Shown: piece by piece, positions 59,042-64,000 of the stretch | Layout: each line of letters begins with the position of its first letter | Position numbering within the stretch: the first letter of the stretch is position 1 | Assembly: GCF_009827055.1 (NCBI RefSeq) | Contig: NZ_WUMK01000002.1 | Span: 248,001-312,000, forward strand | DNA from: Shinella kummerowiae | GTDB lineage: Bacteria > Pseudomonadota > Alphaproteobacteria > Rhizobiales > Rhizobiaceae | Length of the DNA: 64,000 nucleotides | Direction: 5' to 3' | Translations under genes and position numbers: made by a program | Notes under the pieces: generated by a model | What the model was told of the DNA's origin: nothing | Seen by the model: the letters and a program-made list of their open reading frames with translations, nothing else | The model's database searches: none

Positions 59042-60370
59042 CTACCAGCGCCGTTCAAAACGGCGGCGCAACAGGATTGCACCCACATTCATGAGGATGA
59101 GGAAGATGAGGAGGATGATGATCGCTCCCGACGTGCGCTCCACGAAGGCGCGCTCCGCCTCGTTCGCCCACATGTAGATCTGCACCGGCAGGGCCGTTGC
59201 GGGCTCGAGCGGCGTCGAAGGAATATCGGCGACGAAAGCGACCATGCCGATCAGCAGCAGCGGTGCCGTTTCACCGAGCGCGTGCGCAAGGCCGATGATC
59301 GTGCCTGTGAGGATGCCAGGCATGGCGAGCGGCAGCACGTGGTGGAATACAGTCTGCATCTTGGAGGCGCCAAGGCCCAGCGCCGCGGCTCGGATCGACG
59401 GCGGCACGGCTTTCAGCGCGGAACGCGTCGCGATGATGATCGTCGGCAGCGTCATGAGCGTCAGCACCAAACCACCGACAAGCGATGCCGAGCGCGGAAA
59501 GCCGGCAAAATTCACGAAGACGGCGAGACCGAGCAGACCATAGACGATCGACGGTACGGCAGCGAGGTTGTTGATGTTGACCTCAATAAGGTCCGTGAAG
59601 CGGTTTTTCGGCGCAAACTCCTCGAGGTAGATCGAGGCCGCGACGCCGATCGGCAGCGCCAGTACGAGCACGATCAGCATCATGTAGAGGGAGCCGACGG
59701 CAGCAACCCCAACGCCAGCGGCTTCCGGGCGGCTCGACGCGCCGTTGACGAAGATGCCGGTGTTGAAGTGCTTGGCAAGCGCGCCACTTTCGGCGAGCTG
59801 GTTCATCCAGCCGATCTGCTTGTCCGAAATCTTGCGGTTGTTCTCGGCAACCGAAAGATCGATCTGCCCCTTGAAGGCGGAATCGAGATCGCCGTGCGCC
59901 AGGAAGCTCACAGTCCGGGTGGTGCCGATAATCGACGGATCGGCCGTGACAAGATCGCGGAGCTGCGTGCGGACGCTGTCCGAGATCATGCCGTTGATGG
60001 CGCGCAGGCCCTGGCGATCGTCCTCGCTGACGCCAAGCACCTTGGCAAGCGCATTGCGGGCAACGACCGGATAGTTGGCCGAGACCAGCTTCTGCGGATT
60101 GGTGGCACGCTCGTTGTCCTTGTCGATGATCTGTTCCGAAAACTCGACCGGAATGGTGATCATCGACTGCTGGAATGCGGTGTAGCCCTTGGAGACCACC
60201 GAGAACAGCAACAGGAACAGGAAGACAAGGCCAAAAGCGATTGCGGCCATGCCGTAGAGGCGGAAGCGGCGTTCGGCGGCATAGCGACCGCGCAGGCCGA
60301 TATCGCGGCGTTCGGGTTTGGCGGTGGCGCCAAGGGCGGCCATCGAAGGGCTCGTGGAGACCTGGCTCAT
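59042..60370 (-). CDS. pstA: Phosphate ABC transporter permease PstA, long form
   Basis: A 442-residue inner-membrane permease, about 145 longer than E. coli PstA (296). The extra N-terminal part (about residues 20-200) has one span ([20 protein letters not shown]) and a large periplasmic domain of the DUF3333 type ([40 protein letters not shown]). The permease core follows, with [58 protein letters not shown] and the EAA-like loop [20 protein letters not shown]. The start at 60370 gives [10 protein letters not shown] and overlaps pstC by four bases (ATGA). Confidence 0.95.
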   Translation of the reverse strand: MSQVSTSPSMAALGATAKPERRDIGLRGRYAAERRFRLYGMAAIAFGLVFLFLLLFSVVSKGYTAFQQSMITIPVEFSEQIIDKDNERATNPQKLVSANYPVVARNALAKVLGVSEDDRQGLRAINGMISDSVRTQLRDLVTADPSIIGTTRTVSFLAHGDLDSAFKGQIDLSVAENNRKISDKQIGWMNQLAESGALAKHFNTGIFVNGASSRPEAAGVGVAAVGSLYMMLIVLVLALPIGVAASIYLEEFAPKNRFTDLIEVNINNLAAVPSIVYGLLGLAVFVNFAGFPRSASLVGGLVLTLMTLPTIIIATRSALKAVPPSIRAAALGLGASKMQTVFHHVLPLAMPGILTGTIIGLAHALGETAPLLLIGMVAFVADIPSTPLEPATALPVQIYMWANEAERAFVERTSGAIIILLIFLILMNVGAILLRRRFERRW

Positions 60371-61851
60371 TCGTACTGCTCCCGGTATTTGCGCACGATA
60401 TAGAGGGCGTAGATATTGAGGCAAAGTGTGATGACGAACAGCGTGATGCCGAGCGCGAAGGCCACCAGCGTCTGAGGCGAGGTGAATTCGAGATCGCCCG
60501 TCAGCTGGCTGACGATCTTGACCGTCACGGTCGTCATCGGCTCGAAGGGGTTGATCTGTATACGGGCAGCCACACCGGCCGCAAGCACCACGATCATCGT
60601 TTCGCCGACGGCGCGCGAGGCGGTCATCAGGAGCGCGCCGACGATGCCCGGCAGCGCGGCCGGCAGGATGACGCGCTTGATCGTCTCCGAGCGGGTGGCA
60701 CCAAGGCCGAGCGAACCGTCACGCAGGGCACGCGGCACGGCCGTGATGATGTCGTCCGACAGCGACGAGACGTAGGGAATCAACATGATGCCCATAACGA
60801 AACCCGCCGTCAGTACGCTTTGTGCCTGGATGAAGTTGGAATAATCGCCGGTAACGAGACCGCTCAGCTGGGCGGAAAGGTCGCGCAGGAACGGACCCAC
60901 CGTCACGAGAGCGAAGAAGCCGTAGACGATGGTGGGAATGCCGGCCAGCACCTCAAGCAGCGGCTTTGCGACCGAACGGACATGACGCGAGGCGTATTCC
61001 GACATGTAGATCGCCGCGAACAAACCGACCGGTACGGCAACCAGCATGGCGACGAAACCGATATAGAGCGTGCCGGCGAGCAGCGGGATGAGGCCGAACT
61101 GGCCGGACGAATCCGTCGAACCGGCGGCGGCAAAACGCGGATCCCAGACCGTACCGAAGAAGAACTCCCAGGCCGGAACCCTGTTGAAGAAATGAACGGC
61201 TTCCGTCAGCATGGAGGCCACGATGCCGACCGTCGTCAGGATGGCGATCGACGATGCGGCGATGAGACCAACCAGCATGACGCCTTCGACGCGGTTGCGC
61301 GCGCGGAACTTTGGCGCGATCACGCGGTAGGAGAAAACCGCCCCGGCCAGAGCCGTGAGGACCACGACGATCGCCAGGAAGGTGCTGCTCGCCTGCGACA
61401 TGCGATTGAGGCTGTCGGCCGAGGTCAGCATATAGGGTGCAGGATCGGCGGCGAGCGGCACGCCCTTGCCGGCGAGCACAGTGCGGGCCGTGCTGCCGTC
61501 CTTGAAAATCGCTTCGCGCTCTTCCGGCGCCAGGACCCTCAGGCCCCGCGCAATGGCGCTGATCATGTTGTAGCCGAGGTTCTGCTCAGCTTGCGACGTC
61601 GCCTTCACCTCTTCGGGGAAGCCGGCGCGGACGGTCGAACTGATGTAGATCGGGCTGGCGACGATCCAGACCAGGAGAACGACGACCGCAGGAAGCATGG
61701 ACCATACGGCAACGTAGGAGCCGTAATAGCCTGGCCGGGAATGCAGGCTCGAAAGCTTGCCGCCGGCAAGCGCGTTGGCGCGCCAGCTGCCGATCAGATA
61801 GCCCGCCACGCCGATGATGGCGACGATGAGCAAAAGAAAGGAAATACTCAT
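60367..61851 (-). CDS. pstC: Phosphate ABC transporter permease PstC, long form
   Basis: A 494-residue inner-membrane permease, about 175 longer than E. coli PstC (319). The N-terminal third has spans near 2-20 and 50-70 and a periplasmic region (RAGFPEEVKATSQAEQNLGY, NMISAIARGLRVLAPEEREA) not found in the short form. The core is standard: FFFGTVWDPRFAAAGSTDSS, GLIPLLAGTLYIGFVAMLVA, IYMSEYASRHVRSVAKPLLE, VLAGIPTIVYGFFALVTVGP and the EAA-like loop RDGSLGLGATRSETIKRVIL. It is separated from pstS by 174 bases holding a strong hairpin, and overlaps pstA by four bases. Confidence 0.95.
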   Translation of the reverse strand: MSISFLLLIVAIIGVAGYLIGSWRANALAGGKLSSLHSRPGYYGSYVAVWSMLPAVVVLLVWIVASPIYISSTVRAGFPEEVKATSQAEQNLGYNMISAIARGLRVLAPEEREAIFKDGSTARTVLAGKGVPLAADPAPYMLTSADSLNRMSQASSTFLAIVVVLTALAGAVFSYRVIAPKFRARNRVEGVMLVGLIAASSIAILTTVGIVASMLTEAVHFFNRVPAWEFFFGTVWDPRFAAAGSTDSSGQFGLIPLLAGTLYIGFVAMLVAVPVGLFAAIYMSEYASRHVRSVAKPLLEVLAGIPTIVYGFFALVTVGPFLRDLSAQLSGLVTGDYSNFIQAQSVLTAGFVMGIMLIPYVSSLSDDIITAVPRALRDGSLGLGATRSETIKRVILPAALPGIVGALLMTASRAVGETMIVVLAAGVAARIQINPFEPMTTVTVKIVSQLTGDLEFTSPQTLVAFALGITLFVITLCLNIYALYIVRKYREQYE

Positions 61852-61978
61852 TTAGGAAATTCTCCCGGCGAGATCATCCGCCCTGGACGCGCAAAATCGC
61901 CCGCCCCGACCGTTCGACAAGGCGCCCCATTCCCGGTCGAAGAATATGACGTGGGCGAAAGGCCGCCCGATAGGGAGC

Positions 61979-62017
61979 GGCCGGCGCGGTGTTTCTCAAG
62001 GAAATGCCGCGCCGGCC
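61979..62017 (-). repeat. Strong hairpin between pstS and pstC
   Basis: GGCCGGCGCGG (61979-61989) and CCGCGCCGGCC (62007-62017) form a perfect 11-bp GC stem with a 17-base loop, beginning nine bases after the pstS stop. A smaller hairpin (GGGCG/CGCCC, 61953-61968) follows. It probably stabilises the pstS message or lets only part of transcription through, so that binding protein exceeds permease. Confidence 0.75.
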
Positions 62018-62025
62018 AAGTCGAA

Positions 62026-63060
62026 TTACATGATCTTGCCGTCGACGAAAGCCTTACGGATTTCTTCGCGCTCTGCGTCCGGTGCCGAGACGAGACCGTA
62101 TTCAGCCAGCGGGGAGTCGGGGCCAATCATGTCGTCGCTCGTGAAGAACTCGACATATTCCTTCAGGCCCGGGATAACGCCGAGATGTGCCTTCTTGACG
62201 TAGAAGAACAGCGGGCGCGAGACCGGGTATTCGCCGGAAGCGATCGTTTCCGTCGACGGAACGATGCCGTTGATGGTGGCGACCTTCAGCTTGTCGGCGT
62301 TGTTTTCGTAGAAGGACAGGCCGAACACGCCGATACCGGACTTGTTGGCAGCGATACGGGCAAGCGTTTCCGTGTAGTCGCCGTCGATGTCGACAGCCAT
62401 TCCGTCCTTACGAACGGCTACGCACTTTGCGAGCTGTTCCTTGGCGTCGGCGATAGCAGCCTTAATGACGTCCTGAGCGCCGGAGTCCTTGCAGCCGTGA
62501 GCGAGGACCTTCTCTTCGAAGACTTCGCGCGTGCCGTGCTTGGAGCCCGGGATGTAGGCGGCGATTTCAGCTTCCGGCAGAGCGGCGTTGACTTCCGACC
62601 ACTTCTTGTAGGGGTTGGCGACCAGCTTGCCATCGACGACAACTTCAGCGGCGAGCGCCAGGTAGAGGTCCTTCGGCTCGAGCTTCAGGTCGGCATTGCC
62701 GGCGTCGGTTGCGAAGACGATGCCGTCGTAGCCGATCTTTACTTCCTGGATTTCCGTTACGCCGGCCGTCTTGCAGGCTTCGACTTCGTCAGCCTTCATC
62801 GCACGCGATGCATTGGCGATGTCGATGGTGTCCGGGCCGACGCCCTTGCAGAATTCCTTGAGACCACCGCCCGTGCCGCCGGATTCGACGATCGGGGTCT
62901 TGAAGTCAGGGAAGGTCTCGCCGAACGTCTCAGCGACGATCTTGGCGTAGGGAAGAACGGTGGAGGAGCCGGCGATCTGGACCTGGTCGCGCGCAACGGC
63001 AACGCCTGCGAAAGCGGCGGAAGCAACAAGCGCCGCAACAGTGAGCTTAAGAGATTTCAT
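62026..63060 (-). CDS. pstS: Periplasmic phosphate-binding protein PstS
   Basis: A 344-residue exported phosphate receptor. The signal peptide is SLKLTVAALVASAAFAGVAV, cut near ARA/ARD at about 23. The phosphate site begins VQIAGSSTVLPYAKIVAETF (Ser/Thr of the first loop), then PIVESGGTGGGLKEFCKGVG with the second binding loop, and PGSKHGTREVFEEKVLAHGC with the third. The form with this spacing is typical of rhizobial PstS rather than E. coli. First in the pst operon, behind a PHO-box-like repeat and after phoR, with a hairpin downstream that should raise its relative expression. Confidence 0.96.
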   Translation of the reverse strand: MKSLKLTVAALVASAAFAGVAVARDQVQIAGSSTVLPYAKIVAETFGETFPDFKTPIVESGGTGGGLKEFCKGVGPDTIDIANASRAMKADEVEACKTAGVTEIQEVKIGYDGIVFATDAGNADLKLEPKDLYLALAAEVVVDGKLVANPYKKWSEVNAALPEAEIAAYIPGSKHGTREVFEEKVLAHGCKDSGAQDVIKAAIADAKEQLAKCVAVRKDGMAVDIDGDYTETLARIAANKSGIGVFGLSFYENNADKLKVATINGIVPSTETIASGEYPVSRPLFFYVKKAHLGVIPGLKEYVEFFTSDDMIGPDSPLAEYGLVSAPDAEREEIRKAFVDGKIM

Positions 63061-63159
63061 CTGGGTTCTCCCGAAGAGGACATATATGGGAAGCGCTGTT
63101 CTTGCGCTCTCTGCCGTTGACCGGCGGCTCTTCTCTAAACCCCGATCGCCCTCTCTTTT

Positions 63160-63188
63160 ATGTCAGTTTGACGAAACATTTGTGACAC
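63160..63188 (-). promoter_or_regulatory. PHO-box-like repeat before pstS
   Basis: On the minus strand three 7-base units are spaced by 11 bases: GTGTCAC, GTTTCGT and CTGACAT, against the PhoB consensus CTGTCAT (matches 5, 4 and 6 of 7). They lie about 100 to 130 bases before the pstS start in the AT-rich gap between phoR and pstS, where PhoB would activate the operon. Confidence 0.6.
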
Positions 63189-63249
63189 ATCAAGCGCCTG
63201 AAATTATTACGTAATTTCAATCAATGCAAAAGAAGTACGACTTTTTGTG

Positions 63250-64000
63250 TCAGAACTTGACGGTAAAGACCGTCCCCTTGCCCACTTCGGACTTCACCAC
63301 AAGGCGGGCACGGTGGCGGGTGAGGATGTGCTTGACGATCGCCAGGCCAAGACCTGTGCCTTTCTTGGAACGGCTCGCCTCGACGTTAACCCGATAGAAA
63401 CGTTCGGTTATCCGCGGCACATGCTCCGGCGGGATGCCGGGGCCATAGTCCGTGACGCTGAATTCGACGGGCGTGTCGCCGCCTCCGGAGAGCACGACGT
63501 CCACGCGCTTGCCCTCCTGGCCATATTTGCAGGCGTTTTCGATGAGATTTTCAAAAACCTCGACCAATTCGTCGCGGTCGCCCGGAACAAGGACGGGATG
63601 TTTTGGCAGATCGAGGTTGATTTCGACCCCAAGATCCGACGCCAGCGGCTGTAGGCTGTCGCGCACATGGCCGAGCAACGGCGCGAGATCGACCGTCTGT
63701 TCCGGCGCAAGGTTCGAGCGCAGCTCGAGGCGGGAGAGCGAGAGAAGGTCATCGACGAGGCGGCTCATGCGCGTCGCCTGCTCGTGCATGATGACGAGGA
63801 ACCGTTCATGCGCCTTGACGTCGTTCTTGGCCGGTCCCTGAAGGGTCTCGATGAACCCGCGCAACGAGGCAAGCGGCGTACGCAGCTCATGGCTGGCATT
63901 GGCGATGAAGTCGGAGCGCATGCGGTCGATGCGGCGCGCATGGGAGACGTCGCGAAAGGTCAGCAGCCACAGCGGCTCCGTCGTCGGGCCGGCAAGCGGG
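63250..64000 (-). CDS. phoR: Phosphate-regulon sensor kinase PhoR, 5' end beyond window
   Basis: The C-terminal 249 codons of a membrane histidine kinase. The last part of a PAS-type domain is visible (PLWLLTFRDVSHARRIDRMR), followed by HisKA with FIANASHELRTPLASLRGFI (phospho-accepting His) and an ATPase domain with FENLIENACKYGQEGK, TDYGPGIPPEHVPRITERFY and KGTGLGLAIVKHILTRH. The order phoR-pstS-pstC-pstA-pstB-phoU-phoB identifies it as PhoR. It phosphorylates PhoB when phosphate is low and is silenced through Pst and PhoU. The membrane part and start codon lie outside the window. Confidence 0.95.
   Translation of the reverse strand, partial: PLAGPTTEPLWLLTFRDVSHARRIDRMRSDFIANASHELRTPLASLRGFIETLQGPAKNDVKAHERFLVIMHEQATRMSRLVDDLLSLSRLELRSNLAPEQTVDLAPLLGHVRDSLQPLASDLGVEINLDLPKHPVLVPGDRDELVEVFENLIENACKYGQEGKRVDVVLSGGGDTPVEFSVTDYGPGIPPEHVPRITERFYRVNVEASRSKKGTGLGLAIVKHILTRHRARLVVKSEVGKGTVFTVKF

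Noticed and set aside
60175-63120. Open frame of about 980 codons on the plus strand across pstA, pstC and pstS
   Set aside because: It crosses intergenic hairpins and three real genes and has an Arg/Asp/His-rich composition typical of antisense frames.

Overview
The window is a stretch of chromosome from a GC-rich alphaproteobacterium, most likely a member of the Rhizobiaceae (Rhizobium/Agrobacterium/Ensifer/Shinella group). The gene content supports this: phoR-pstSCAB-phoU-phoB in one run, gcrA divergent from argD-argF-hslO, a long two-domain dCTP deaminase next to metZ, a SAM-II type leader in front of metZ, a podJ-type polarity gene, and a RIME-like intergenic palindrome. No phage, transposase, plasmid or CRISPR genes were seen; nearly all of it looks like core chromosome.

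Layout. Positions 1-7292 hold an amino-acid ABC importer (ATPase, binding protein, two permeases, the last one cut by the window edge). It is divergent from a dimethylargininase/amidinohydrolase-family enzyme, a BetI-like TetR regulator, an AruH-like aminotransferase and an AruI-like thiamine-diphosphate decarboxylase. Together these read as uptake and transaminase-route breakdown of arginine or an arginine derivative. Positions 7293-20300 hold a lone ParB-like gene, mscL, a giant solute-symporter/histidine-kinase/receiver hybrid facing a LuxR-type response regulator, pyrD with a DUF952 gene, a MATE exporter run, a TPR-methyltransferase and YitT-type membrane proteins. Positions 20375-28300 hold the helicase and phosphoesterase of the ligase-associated DNA damage set, a secreted PQQ sugar dehydrogenase, a divergent HxlR regulator/reductase pair with two clear operators, and a TIGR02186/TauE pair.

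Positions 28335-39150 hold podJ and, divergent from it, a beta-oxidation operon (acyl-CoA dehydrogenase, thiolase, bifunctional FadJ) with two small unknown genes inside and a strong nested palindrome at its promoter. Positions 39147-48930 hold a glyoxalase-fold protein, a tiny tyrosine-rich secreted peptide, a three-gene phosphorelay (CHASE3 kinase, Rcp1-like receiver, receiver-HisKA_2 kinase), two divergent EamA exporters, a LexA/CI-like S24 repressor, an orphan binding protein divergent from a membrane glycosyltransferase, and tRNA-Gly(CCC). Positions 49132-64000 are classic housekeeping: dcd, metZ with its SAM-II riboswitch and terminator, apaG, hslO-argF-argD, gcrA behind a dense cluster of GANTC (CcrM) sites, and the phosphate-starvation operon, with a PHO-box-like repeat before pstS and a strong hairpin after it.

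Limits: all functional calls come from reading motifs and remembered families. No database search was run, so substrate specificities and regulator-operator pairings are inference.
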